Below, one piece after another: positions 8,668 through 16,944 of a stretch of DNA of 64,000 bases. The translations under genes were made by a program, and so were the position numbers. The first letter of the stretch is position 1, and every line of letters starts with the position of its first letter. The notes under the pieces were generated by a model. That model did no database searches. It worked only from the letters and a program-made list of their open reading frames with translations, and was not told the DNA's origin. This DNA comes from Sphingomonas sp. (GTDB lineage Bacteria; Pseudomonadota; Alphaproteobacteria; Sphingomonadales; Sphingomonadaceae), in contig NZ_JAQZBC010000006.1 in NCBI RefSeq assembly GCF_029239295.1, positions 124,001 through 188,000 of the forward strand, read 5' to 3'.

Positions 8668-10197
8668 ATGCGGGGGAGGGCCGATGTGCTGCGCCGATGC
8701 TGGATATTGTCATTTCTGATCTTCGCGATGTTGAGCGGCGGGGTGCATGCACGTTCGCTGGAGGAAGTCCGCAAGTCAGGTGAGATCCGGGTCGGGGTGA
8801 ACCCCAATTTCCCGCCGATGAGCAGCTATGGCGATGACAATCGCCTGGCAGGATTTGATGTCGACGTTGCCAAGCGCATCGCCACGGCGCTGGGGTTCAG
8901 GGTGACGCTGGTGCCGACCGAGGCGGCGCAGCGCGTGCCCTTCCTGGTATCCGGCCGCATCGACATGTCGATGGGCGCGCTGACCATCACGCCCGAACGC
9001 CAGGCGCTGATCGATTTCACCATCCCGCTCCATTCAGAGGCGATGGGCGTCATCACGACGGACCGCGTCAAGGCGGAGCGCTGGGAGGACCTGAACCGCG
9101 CTGACGTGACGCTGGTGAACATGCGGGGCAACCAGTCGGTCACGGTCCTCCAGGAAAAGCTGCCCCTGCCCCGCCGCCTGCTGGTGGACGGCAACGCCGA
9201 CACCATCCGCGCCATCGCGCAGGGCCGCGCCGACGCACTGATCGAGAACACCGACTTCTTCCTGGGCTTCACCCGCAACTACCCCGAAGTGGCGTGGCGC
9301 GTCCTTCCCGACCCGATCTTCGCCGCCTGGTGCGGCATTGGCGTCGCCAAGGGCAATGCCGGCCTTCAGGCCGAACTGGATCGGGTGCTTCATACGCTGC
9401 ACAAGGACGGCAGCATCGCCGCCATGTGGCGCAAACATTATGTAGCGGACATGAGCGTGCCCGTCGGCGAGGAGCAGATCGCCCCCGCGCTTCGCGAGCG
9501 CTCCGCCGCCGAGCAGACCGACAGCCGCGGCTATGCCTTCGATTTCAGCGGCGTTATCGGCCAGATCCCCTATCTGCTCGGCGGCGCAGCGATCTCGCTG
9601 CAGATCGCCTTCCTCGCCTTCATCATCGGCGCCTCGATCGGCCTCGGTGGAGCGATGGCGCTGCTTTATGCGGCGGGGCCGATCCGCAGTTTCGTCAGCG
9701 GCTATGTGACGCTGTTCACCAACACGCCCGCGCTCGTGCAGATCTTCCTGATCTATTACGCGCTGCCCGACGCGGGCATCAAACTCGGCTCGTTCACCGC
9801 CGTGGTCATCGGCCTGACGCTCAACGCGGGCGCGTACCTGACCGAGATCATCCGCGCCGGTGTCGCCTCGGTCCGCCCTGCTGAACTGGAGGCGGCGAGC
9901 GTTCTCGGCCTCAACCGGCGTAACGTCATGACGCATGTCATCGTGCCGCACGTGTTGCGTACGGTGTATCGCCCGCTCGCCAATTTCTTCATCGTACTCG
10001 TCCTTGGCAGCTCGATGGCCGCGCTGTTCGGCGTGGAGGAGCTGACCGGCCGCGCGATCAACGTCAGCACCGCGAGCCTGCGCACGATCGAGACCTTCGC
10101 CGTCGCTGGCCTCATCTACATCGCCCTCACCCTCATCGCCTCGGCCGCCCTGGCGTGGTTCGGGCGCACATTCTTCCGCGTCCGGACGGGGGCCTGA
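8668..10197 (+). CDS. Amino-acid ABC transporter: substrate-binding protein fused to permease
   Basis: This 509-residue protein has a signal segment (WILSFLIFAMLSGGVHA), then a family 3 solute-binding domain (EIRVGVNPNFPPMSSYG to MWRKHYVADM, about residues 35-260). A membrane permease domain follows, with FTNTPALVQIFLIYYALPD and the EAA loop VRPAELEAASVLGLNRRNV (about 285-505). Such binding-protein/permease fusions are known in Gln-type PAAT transporters of Gram-positives and are less usual here. The first ATG is used, although a GTG at 8686 has a better GGGGGAGGG ribosome site. It is 2 bases from the second permease. The likely cargo is a polar amino acid or opine entering from the periplasm. 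Confidence 0.88.
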   Translation: MRGRADVLRRCWILSFLIFAMLSGGVHARSLEEVRKSGEIRVGVNPNFPPMSSYGDDNRLAGFDVDVAKRIATALGFRVTLVPTEAAQRVPFLVSGRIDMSMGALTITPERQALIDFTIPLHSEAMGVITTDRVKAERWEDLNRADVTLVNMRGNQSVTVLQEKLPLPRRLLVDGNADTIRAIAQGRADALIENTDFFLGFTRNYPEVAWRVLPDPIFAAWCGIGVAKGNAGLQAELDRVLHTLHKDGSIAAMWRKHYVADMSVPVGEEQIAPALRERSAAEQTDSRGYAFDFSGVIGQIPYLLGGAAISLQIAFLAFIIGASIGLGGAMALLYAAGPIRSFVSGYVTLFTNTPALVQIFLIYYALPDAGIKLGSFTAVVIGLTLNAGAYLTEIIRAGVASVRPAELEAASVLGLNRRNVMTHVIVPHVLRTVYRPLANFFIVLVLGSSMAALFGVEELTGRAINVSTASLRTIETFAVAGLIYIALTLIASAALAWFGRTFFRVRTGA

Positions 10198-10199
10198 CC

Positions 10200-10889
10200 A
10201 TGATCGACTCCATTGTCGAAAGCGCACCGCGCTTCTTCACGCCGGGCGTTGCGATGTTCCTGCTTGCCGCGCTGTGGCGCACGGTGGTGATGACGGCGAT
10301 CGGCTGTTCGCTGGGCTTTACGTTCGGCATGGGCCTGGCGGTGTTGCGCCGGACGCGCTCAGCCGCGCTGGCCCCGGCCCGCTACCTTGCCATGCTGCTG
10401 GTGGAAACGTTCCGCCGGCTGCCGTTCCTGGTGCTGCTGATCCTGTCACTGTTCGCAACGCAGATCATCGCGCCGGAACTGTCGCTGCTTGGCATCGCGA
10501 CCGTCGCCGTGACGCTGTATGCGAGCGCCTATCTGTCCGAGATCATTCGTGCCGGCCTTGATTCCGTCCCGCGCGCGCAGGTGGAAGGCGCCGAGGCGCT
10601 CAACTTCAACGCGTGGCAGGTGTTCTGGCTGGTCATCCTGCCGCAAAGCTGGCGCATCATCCTGCCGCCGGCCACCGCCTTCATCGTCATGTTCATCAAG
10701 GACACGTCGCTCGCTTCGCACCTTGGCGTCGTGGAGCTGACCTTCTCGGGCAAGATCCTGGTGAACCGCGGCTTCCCGCCGACACTCGGCTTCGGCGCGG
10801 TCCTGCTCCTGTATTTCCTTCTGTCTTGGCCGCTCGGCCTGCTCGCCAAGCGCCTGGAGAATCGCCTTGCACCATCTCGACGTCCGTGA
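10200..10889 (+). CDS. Amino-acid ABC transporter permease (PAAT family)
   Basis: A 229-residue inner-membrane permease of the His/Glu/Gln/Arg/opine type. It has several hydrophobic spans, the VETFRRLPFLVLLILSLFA segment and the EAA loop VPRAQVEGAEALNFNAWQVF that docks on the ATPase. The start at ATG 10200 follows the fused gene by two bases. Together with the permease part of that protein it forms the heteromeric channel. The 3' end overlaps the ATPase gene by 23 bases, which indicates tight coupling. Confidence 0.88.
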   Translation: MIDSIVESAPRFFTPGVAMFLLAALWRTVVMTAIGCSLGFTFGMGLAVLRRTRSAALAPARYLAMLLVETFRRLPFLVLLILSLFATQIIAPELSLLGIATVAVTLYASAYLSEIIRAGLDSVPRAQVEGAEALNFNAWQVFWLVILPQSWRIILPPATAFIVMFIKDTSLASHLGVVELTFSGKILVNRGFPPTLGFGAVLLLYFLLSWPLGLLAKRLENRLAPSRRP

Positions 10890-11610
10890 CCTCGAAGCCA
10901 GCTACGCCGGCAATCCTGTCCTGCGCGGCGTTACCTTGTCCGCCGACAAGGGAGAGGTCGTCAGCCTGATCGGCCCGTCCGGATCGGGCAAGAGCACGCT
11001 GCTGCGCGTCCTGATCGGCCTGACGCCGCCAACCGGCGGCGCAGTCAGCATCGGCGGTGCGGCAGTGGACTATGACGACAAGCGCAGCCTGCGCGCGCTG
11101 CGCAGCCGCATGTCGATCGTGTTCCAGCAGTTCAACCTGTTCCAGAACATGACGGCGCTGGCCAATGTGGCAATCGCCCCGGTCAAAGTGCACGGCGTGC
11201 CCAAGCGCGAGGCGGAGGAGCGCGCCATGGCGCTGCTCGACAAGGTTGGGCTGGGGCACAAGGGCGACAGCTATCCCGACCAGCTATCAGGCGGCCAGCA
11301 GCAGCGCGTGGCGATCGCCCGTGCGCTGGCGGTAGAACCGGAAATCCTGCTGCTGGACGAAGTGACCTCCGCGCTCGACCCGGAGCGGGTGGGCGAAGTG
11401 CTCGATACCGTTCGCGCGCTCGCGGGGGATGGCATCACCATGCTGCTGGTCAGCCACGAAATGGCGTTCGTGCGCGAAATCTCCACCCGCGTGGTGATGA
11501 TGGATGCCGGCCAGGTGGTGGAGACCGGCACCTCATCAGAGATCTTCACCGCTGCAACGATGGAGCGGACGCGCGCCTTTGTCGGCGCTGTTATCCGGCA
11601 CGGGGGCTGA
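10867..11610 (+). CDS. Amino-acid ABC transporter ATP-binding protein
   Basis: A 247-residue ATPase with Walker A GPSGSGKST, a Q-loop in IVFQQFNLFQNMT, the signature LSGGQQQR, Walker B ILLLDEVTSALD and a switch histidine in VSHEMAFVRE. It energises uptake through the two permease parts upstream. The start is probably TTG at 10867, giving LHHLDVRDLEASYAG; no ATG lies nearby in frame. Its 3' end overlaps the convergent DAO-family gene by 20 bases. The subfamily (HisP/GlnQ/OccP) fits import of polar amino acids or opines. Confidence 0.92.
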   Translation: MHHLDVRDLEASYAGNPVLRGVTLSADKGEVVSLIGPSGSGKSTLLRVLIGLTPPTGGAVSIGGAAVDYDDKRSLRALRSRMSIVFQQFNLFQNMTALANVAIAPVKVHGVPKREAEERAMALLDKVGLGHKGDSYPDQLSGGQQQRVAIARALAVEPEILLLDEVTSALDPERVGEVLDTVRALAGDGITMLLVSHEMAFVREISTRVVMMDAGQVVETGTSSEIFTAATMERTRAFVGAVIRHGG

Positions 11611-12751
11611 ACGCATCAAACGGCGCCTCCATCGGCGGCGGCTTTCCCTGCACCATGCTAGCGATCGCACGCGCGGCAGCTGGCCCGCCGGTGAAGCCCA
11701 TCCACGGCACATAGTTCAGGAACACGCCCGGCGCGCCGGGCAGTTCGCCCAGGATCGGCAGCCAATCGTCGGTGCCGTTCACGAACGCCGCCCAACTGCG
11801 CACCAGCTTCAACCCGCCGATCGCCGGTACCGCAGCGCGCGCCAGCGACAGGTTCAGCGCCAGATTGTCGACATCGACGATCGGGCGCCCCTCCCCATCG
11901 AGCCGCGCGGACCAACCGCCGCCGATCAGGATGCTGCCGGCGCGCGTCTGCTTCATGGTCAGCTTTTCGCCAGCGCTATAGACGAGATGCTTGATCAGCG
12001 GGGCGGCAGGCTCGGTCACGCTCACCTGGATCGGGAAGGCCTGCACCCCCAGCGTTACCCCCAGTGCCTCGGTCAACGCGCCGCTGGCCCATCCCGCGGC
12101 GATCACGATGCGATCGGATGTAAAGCGCCCGCCGGCAGTGGCGACGGTGTATGCGCCTGCCTCGCGCGTGATCGTGGCCGGCCCGGCATACCTGACGATG
12201 CGGGCACCCGCCGCTTGCGCCGCGTGCGCAAAGGCGGGCGCGACCAGCATCGGATTGGCCTTCCCCTCGATCGGGCACAGCGCGCCGCCAATAAGATCTT
12301 CGGAAAGATAGGGGGCGTGTTCGCGGAGCGAACGGGTATCGAGCAGTTCCATCGGCAAACCCGCAGACCGCTCCACCGCCGCCTTGGCTGCGATTTGCGC
12401 CATTTCCGCCTCGCTCGCGCCGACCAGCAAACCGCCGCCAAAGCCGATCTCCAGATCGGTGCCAAGCTCTTCCTCCAGCGTCCGCCAGATCTCCAGCGAG
12501 GCCATGTAGAAGGGGATCGCCTGAGCGTAGTTGCTCGCCCATTGTGGGCCGAGATTACGGAAGGGATCGTGTGGAATCTGCGCGTGAAGGCTGCCGGCAT
12601 TGGCGCTGCTGGCGAGCCCGCTGAGCCCCGCCTGCTCAACCAGTGTCACAGCGGCGCCATCACGCGCGAGGTAATAAGCGGTCGCGCATCCGGCGATGCC
12701 GCCGCCAACCACGATTACCTCGTCCACAGCCACGTTCCCATCATTAACCAC
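11591..12751 (-). CDS. FAD-dependent oxidoreductase, DAO family (beta-type subunit)
   Basis: A 386-residue DAO-family flavoprotein with EVIVVGGGIAGCATAYYLARDG at the N-terminus and the block GFTGGPAAARAIASMVQG at the C-terminus. This pattern is shared by OoxB/NoxB opine oxidase subunits, sarcosine oxidase beta and LhpB. In those systems the subunit carries the substrate site and works with a 2Fe-2S/FAD/NAD partner, here probably the fused protein at 6870-8639. It is divergent from the DHDPS-family lyase across operator C. Oxidation of a D-amino acid, an imino acid or an N-substituted amino acid is expected; the precise substrate is unknown. Confidence 0.85.
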   Translation of the reverse strand: MVNDGNVAVDEVIVVGGGIAGCATAYYLARDGAAVTLVEQAGLSGLASSANAGSLHAQIPHDPFRNLGPQWASNYAQAIPFYMASLEIWRTLEEELGTDLEIGFGGGLLVGASEAEMAQIAAKAAVERSAGLPMELLDTRSLREHAPYLSEDLIGGALCPIEGKANPMLVAPAFAHAAQAAGARIVRYAGPATITREAGAYTVATAGGRFTSDRIVIAAGWASGALTEALGVTLGVQAFPIQVSVTEPAAPLIKHLVYSAGEKLTMKQTRAGSILIGGGWSARLDGEGRPIVDVDNLALNLSLARAAVPAIGGLKLVRSWAAFVNGTDDWLPILGELPGAPGVFLNYVPWMGFTGGPAAARAIASMVQGKPPPMEAPFDAFSPRAG

Positions 12752-12785
12752 CTCCGCAAAGTTCTCATCTTGCCACTCAAAAGTT

Positions 12786-12819
12786 GGGCGCTATGGGTAC
12801 AAGTGTTCGCTTATCGAAT
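12786..12819. promoter_or_regulatory. Candidate IclR operator C
   Basis: Read on the minus strand, ATTCGATAAGCGAAC and GTACCCATAGCGCCC match the consensus at 10 and 12 of 15 positions with the usual 19-base spacing. The site sits between the DAO-family oxidoreductase and the DHDPS-family gene. Confidence 0.6.
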
Positions 12820-12869
12820 GGCATGGCACAAGCGTATCGTCCATGCGCATCCAGACAGAAAGCAGGTTC

Positions 12870-13829
12870 ATGAAGAAATTCCGCGGTAGTTACACCGTCG
12901 CGGTCACGCCGTTTTCGGCCGACAGCGCAACCATCGATTACGGTGCGCTTCGCTCGTTCCTCGACTGGCAGCTCGAGTGCCGGGTACCCGGCATCATCAT
13001 GCTTGGGACGACGGGCGAGTTCCTGACGATCAGCCGCGAGGAACGCCGTGCGTTGGTAGCCGAGACGGTGAAGCATGTGGGTGGCCGCATGGACGTGCTG
13101 GTCGGCACGATGGACGCGTATACGCCTAACGCGGTCGCCTACAGCGCGGAGGCCCAGGCGCTGGGCGCTGACGGGCTGATGATCATCCCGCCTTATTACT
13201 ACACGCCGACTGATGACGAGATTTTCGAATATTATCGCGCGATCTGCGCGGCCGTCACCGTGCCGATCATGGTGTACAATAATCCGGTGACGTCGAACCG
13301 CGACATGAGCGCAGCGCTCATCGCGAAGCTGACCCATTCGTTCGAGCAGGTTCGCTACATCAAGGAGGCGAGCATGGACGTCGCCCGGGTGTATGACATC
13401 GTCGAGGAAACCGGCGGCGTGATGAACGTGTTCGCAGGCGAACGTCCGGTCGAAAGCTTCCTACTTGGCGCGGTCGGCTATGTGAACCCCTATGGCAATT
13501 ACCTGCCATATGCGACGACCCGGCTGTGGGAGCTGCTGGAGCAGGGTCGCATCCGCGATGCCGCCGCGATCCAGCATCTGGTGCACCGCGCCGATCGCAT
13601 CATTGCCGAGGGTCATCCGACCTATGGCCACCAATGCTATTCGAAGGCGCTGGCGGGTGCGATGGGTCACCCGGTTGGCGATGTGCGCCAGCCGCTGACC
13701 ACCTTCGCCAGCCTGGGTGACGAGGGCAAGCAGAAGCTGGCGGCGATCCTGGCGATCTTCGAGGAGATCGACGCCCTGATGAAGGACATCGATGCACGTA
13801 CGAGCGACGCCGTCGAGACTGCCGCATGA
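12870..13829 (+). CDS. DHDPS/NAL-family lyase or deaminase
   Basis: A 319-residue class I aldolase-fold enzyme. It has GTTGEFLTISREER for the carboxylate-binding loop, a YYYTP block, and the Schiff-base lysine in YIKEASMD. Family members include dihydrodipicolinate synthase, ketoglutarate-semialdehyde-forming dehydratases and pyrroline-4-hydroxy-2-carboxylate deaminase (LhpC/HypD). Given the flavoproteins and aldehyde dehydrogenase of this island, a deaminase or aldolase step on the oxidised product is the best guess. The start at MKKFRGSYTVAVTPF is chosen because the family begins here; the frame stays open further upstream without similarity. The stop overlaps the next gene in ATGA. Confidence 0.87.
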   Translation: MKKFRGSYTVAVTPFSADSATIDYGALRSFLDWQLECRVPGIIMLGTTGEFLTISREERRALVAETVKHVGGRMDVLVGTMDAYTPNAVAYSAEAQALGADGLMIIPPYYYTPTDDEIFEYYRAICAAVTVPIMVYNNPVTSNRDMSAALIAKLTHSFEQVRYIKEASMDVARVYDIVEETGGVMNVFAGERPVESFLLGAVGYVNPYGNYLPYATTRLWELLEQGRIRDAAAIQHLVHRADRIIAEGHPTYGHQCYSKALAGAMGHPVGDVRQPLTTFASLGDEGKQKLAAILAIFEEIDALMKDIDARTSDAVETAA

Positions 13830-14935
13830 GTGACACGCCCGCCCTCTTCACGCCCTTTGCGTGCCGGGGCGTGGCGTTCCGCAACCGCATCATCCTGTCG
13901 CCGATGTGCCAATATGTGGCGCAGGACGGACATGCGACCGACTGGCACCGCGCGCACCATGCGCGCTTCGCACTGGGTGGCGTCGGCGGCGCGGTGGTGG
14001 AGGCGACGGCCGTCACGGCGAATGGCCGGATCACGCCCGGGTGCCTGGGCATCTGGTCGGACGATCACGTCGCCGGGCTGTCGACGATCACGAAACTGTA
14101 CCACGATCAAGGCGCGGCGGTTGGCATTCAGCTGGCTCATGCGGGTCGCAAGGGCAGCGCGGAGGTGCCGTGGGACGGCGCGCAGCCGATCGATCCGGCA
14201 GACGCGCGCGCGTGGCAGACGATCGCGCCCAGTGCGCTGCCGTTCCTCGATGGCTGGCCGACTCCAGATGCGCTGACCGAAGCGGATATCGCGACCATCA
14301 TCGATGCCTTCGCGGCGGCTGCGTATCGAGCCGTCGCAGCCGGGTTCGATTTCGTCGAGGTCCATGGCGCGCACGGCTATCTGATCCACAGCTTCGTCTC
14401 TCCGCTGAGCAATCAGCGCGGGGACAGTTGGGGCGGCGACGAGGCCGGACGATTCCGCCTGCCGCTGGAGATCGTGCGTCGGCTGCGCGCCGAGCTGCCC
14501 CAAGGGATGCCGATCTTCTACCGCCTGTCGCTGTTCGACGGGACGGAGGGCGGGCTTCAGGTGGATGACATGGTTCGCCTGGCCACCGCCCTGCGCGAGG
14601 CGGGCGTCGACGTGGTCGATTGCTCCTCCGGCGGTGTTCGCGGCGGCTCGGGCGTCGCCGATGCGGCCCCCTCGCCCGGCTACCTCGTCCCACATGCCGC
14701 CCGCATCCGCGCTGAGGCTGGCGTGGCGAGCATGGCCGTGGGCCTGATCGTTACCCCGGAGATCGCCGAACAGGCGATCGCATCCGGCAGCGCCGATCTG
14801 GTCGCGATAGGTCGCGAATTGCTGGCCGACAGCAACTTTGCCTATCGCGCGGCGTCCGTGCTGGGGCTGGAACGGCCCAACGCGGTATTCCCGCGCAACT
14901 ACGCCTTCTTTCTGGAACGACGGCGGTACCGCTGA
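13826..14935 (+). CDS. NADH:flavin oxidoreductase, old yellow enzyme family (YqjM-like)
   Basis: A 369-residue TIM-barrel FMN enzyme. It has NRIILSPMCQYVAQDG at the N-terminus, IQLAHAGRKG, and the VEVHGAHGYLIHSF block whose two histidines bind the substrate in YqjM/XenA relatives. The C-terminal part has DLVAIGRELLAD. It would reduce an activated C=C bond with NAD(P)H. It follows the DHDPS-family gene with an ATGA overlap, so an unsaturated carboxylate or enone from that step may be its substrate; this is inference. A strong terminator follows. Confidence 0.88.
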   Translation: MSDTPALFTPFACRGVAFRNRIILSPMCQYVAQDGHATDWHRAHHARFALGGVGGAVVEATAVTANGRITPGCLGIWSDDHVAGLSTITKLYHDQGAAVGIQLAHAGRKGSAEVPWDGAQPIDPADARAWQTIAPSALPFLDGWPTPDALTEADIATIIDAFAAAAYRAVAAGFDFVEVHGAHGYLIHSFVSPLSNQRGDSWGGDEAGRFRLPLEIVRRLRAELPQGMPIFYRLSLFDGTEGGLQVDDMVRLATALREAGVDVVDCSSGGVRGGSGVADAAPSPGYLVPHAARIRAEAGVASMAVGLIVTPEIAEQAIASGSADLVAIGRELLADSNFAYRAASVLGLERPNAVFPRNYAFFLERRRYR

Positions 14936-14952
14936 TCGAGGCTGACAGGCTG

Positions 14953-14990
14953 AAAAAGCCCGCGCTGCCGAGGGTAGCGCGGGCTTTTTT
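14953..14990 (+). terminator. Rho-independent terminator after the OYE gene
   Basis: A hairpin with AAGCCCGCGCT pairing to AGCGCGGGCTT around a short loop is followed by a T run. It ends the DHDPS-OYE operon. Confidence 0.85.
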
Positions 14991-15047
14991 GTCTGGATGG
15001 GTCGCCCGTCGCTACGCCAGCCCGTCGCGGACCGTCCGCCCGACGAA

Positions 15048-15077
15048 GAAACCCCGCCGGGCTCGCCGACGGGTTTC
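15048..15077 (-). terminator. Probable terminator of the first DUF885 gene
   Basis: GAAACCC and GGGTTTC flank a GC-rich inner stem just past the stop codon of the leftward DUF885 gene. No long U run follows, so the call is moderate. Confidence 0.5.
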
Positions 15078-15102
15078 TCAAGGTCACACTCTATCGCTGC
15101 GT

Positions 15103-16785
15103 TCAGCGCATCGTGCGAACCTGATCGTCCTTGCCGGTCATTTCCCAGCGGATCAGTGCGATCGGGATGAGGCCCGACTGGATGAAGCGATCATGGAATT
15201 TGGTCAGGTCGAAGTCGTCGCCCTTCGCCAGCCGCTCTTCGGCGAGCAACTGTTCCAGCTGAACCTTCCCGAAATAATAGTTCAGGCCAAGCCCCGGCTG
15301 ACGCAGGTACAGCGCCATGTCGTAGATCGCGGTGTCGTCGGTCTTCTCCATCCAGCGGGGGGTACGACCAGACAACGATTCCAGCGCCTGATCGAAGGTC
15401 CATTCATTGGCCTGGGCCAGCAACTCCGCCTTCAGCCGCGCGCCGCGGTTGGCCTGCAGCACATAATGGATCTCCCGCGCCTTCGGCCGATCATCCAGCC
15501 AGCCGGCCTGAAGCAGCATTTCCTCCAGGTAGAAGGCCCAACCCTCCAGGCGCCCGCTGTCGATGAAGCCAAGCCGTTCGTCACCGCGAATTGGGCGCGG
15601 ATCACGCGTCCGTGAAGCGCTGTCGAAAATGTGCCCCGGCAGATTGTGCGCGCGCAGGCTGCGCGGATCGCGATCTTCCGCCTCGCGGAAGAAATTGCGG
15701 TCGATCGGTTCGGCAAACGGCCCCGGCACTGCCGGATCCTGGTTCGCCGGCATCACATAAGGTCCCTCGGGTGGCGGCACCGTCAGCCAATCGGGCACGG
15801 TCATGATCTTGCGCGCTTTCAGGAAGCGAAGCAGATCCTCGTCCGCCTCCCGTCGCAGCGCCTCGAACCCGTCGAGGGAGGTAACCGGGCGCGGCATCGG
15901 GAGGGCCTGGTGCTCGTGCTCCTCGATCGCGAGGAACGCCATGCTGCGTTCCCATTCGCGTTCGCCCAGCACCTTCATCTCGGCGAAGGTCCACGGCATC
16001 AGCATGACATTCTTCAGATACCAGTCGAAGTCCGCGATGCCGATCCCGGCATGCTGCGGCAAACGCGACTTTTCGGCGCGCAACCATGCGGCAAACTCCC
16101 GCGACGCCTTTTCCGCCGCGCGCGCCAGGCCCAGCAGCTCAGGGTGATGCTTCGCCACGTCGCGCGCCAAGCGGCCGTAGACGCGGGTTTCGATATCATG
16201 GTGCATGATCCCCAGCTGGATCAGGTCGCCGCGCGCATCTGTCAGCGTGCGGCGTGCGTTCGCCAGGATCGTCGGCGTCGCGCGCAGCTGCTGGGCAAAG
16301 GCGGCCTTCGCAGCAGGGTCCTTGATTGGCAGCTTCGGCGGCGAGAAGGCGGTTTTCACCTTTGGCCCCCAGCCCAGATCCAGTGTCGACCACCAGCTCG
16401 GGTCGCGCGCCCAGGGACGCAGCACCCGGTGCTCGAAATCCACCCCGCGCATTTCGGCCAGCGCCAGCATCAAATCCGCCCGCTGGGGGATTGGCCAGGC
16501 CGCATCGTCGATCGCGCCGATCCGCGCCATGGCGCGCTGCGCCGCCTGCTGGCGGGCTGCCATCGCCTGCTCAGAGACGTCCGGCACATGATCGCGAACG
16601 GTGAAATCAACGTCCTTTCTCGCCTGCTGATACAAAGCGACGAGATCTTCATGCGTGCGAACGGCGGCGTCCGGCGTGGATCGGGCAGCAACGCCCTGCG
16701 CCATCTGCGCCGTGGCCTGCACGCCCGCCTGTGGCGCCATCATCGCCAGCGACGCCGTCATCGTTCCCGAGAACAACCACTTCAT
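15103..16785 (-). CDS. Secreted DUF885 protein 1, non-canonical metal motif
   Basis: A 560-residue DUF885-family protein with an N-terminal export signal (MKWLFSGTMTASLAMMAP). DUF885 proteins are thought to be zinc-dependent peptidases with a HEAxPGHH motif and a downstream EGW glutamate. Here the motif reads AHNLPGHI: the PGH histidine and LEGWAFYLEE are kept, but the HE pair and the second histidine of PGHH are gone. It shares the FDWYLKNVMLMPW block with the two next DUF885 genes, so the three form a subfamily. The ATG has a GGAGGGGG site. Candidate operator F lies 35 bases upstream. A periplasmic hydrolase acting on the imported compound is the likely role. Confidence 0.85.
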   Translation of the reverse strand: MKWLFSGTMTASLAMMAPQAGVQATAQMAQGVAARSTPDAAVRTHEDLVALYQQARKDVDFTVRDHVPDVSEQAMAARQQAAQRAMARIGAIDDAAWPIPQRADLMLALAEMRGVDFEHRVLRPWARDPSWWSTLDLGWGPKVKTAFSPPKLPIKDPAAKAAFAQQLRATPTILANARRTLTDARGDLIQLGIMHHDIETRVYGRLARDVAKHHPELLGLARAAEKASREFAAWLRAEKSRLPQHAGIGIADFDWYLKNVMLMPWTFAEMKVLGEREWERSMAFLAIEEHEHQALPMPRPVTSLDGFEALRREADEDLLRFLKARKIMTVPDWLTVPPPEGPYVMPANQDPAVPGPFAEPIDRNFFREAEDRDPRSLRAHNLPGHIFDSASRTRDPRPIRGDERLGFIDSGRLEGWAFYLEEMLLQAGWLDDRPKAREIHYVLQANRGARLKAELLAQANEWTFDQALESLSGRTPRWMEKTDDTAIYDMALYLRQPGLGLNYYFGKVQLEQLLAEERLAKGDDFDLTKFHDRFIQSGLIPIALIRWEMTGKDDQVRTMR

Positions 16786-16819
16786 TCAGACCCCCTCCGT
16801 TACCACACAACCGAAACAC

Positions 16820-16853
16820 GATCACAGTGCGAACGCAAGTTCGCAGAGCGCTT
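16820..16853. promoter_or_regulatory. Candidate IclR operator F
   Basis: GATCACAGTGCGAAC at 16820 and GTTCGCAGAGCGCTT at 16839 match the consensus at 10 and 12 of 15 positions, again 19 bases apart. The site is directly upstream of DUF885 protein 1. Confidence 0.6.
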
Positions 16854-16944
16854 TCTGTTGTGGAGACGTTGCGCAAAGCGCCAATGCTTGGACGGCGCTG
16901 GCTGATGAACTTCGTTCGCTGATCAATTGGGTTCGTGCAGGCCG

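Noticed and set aside
11504..12889. A 461-codon open frame antisense to the DAO-family gene
   Set aside because: No domain is visible and it covers a well-supported flavoprotein gene and the operator region.
6870..13829. Calling the locus a complete hydroxyproline degradation cluster
   Set aside because: The epimerase is missing and several genes of the same regulon have no place in that pathway.
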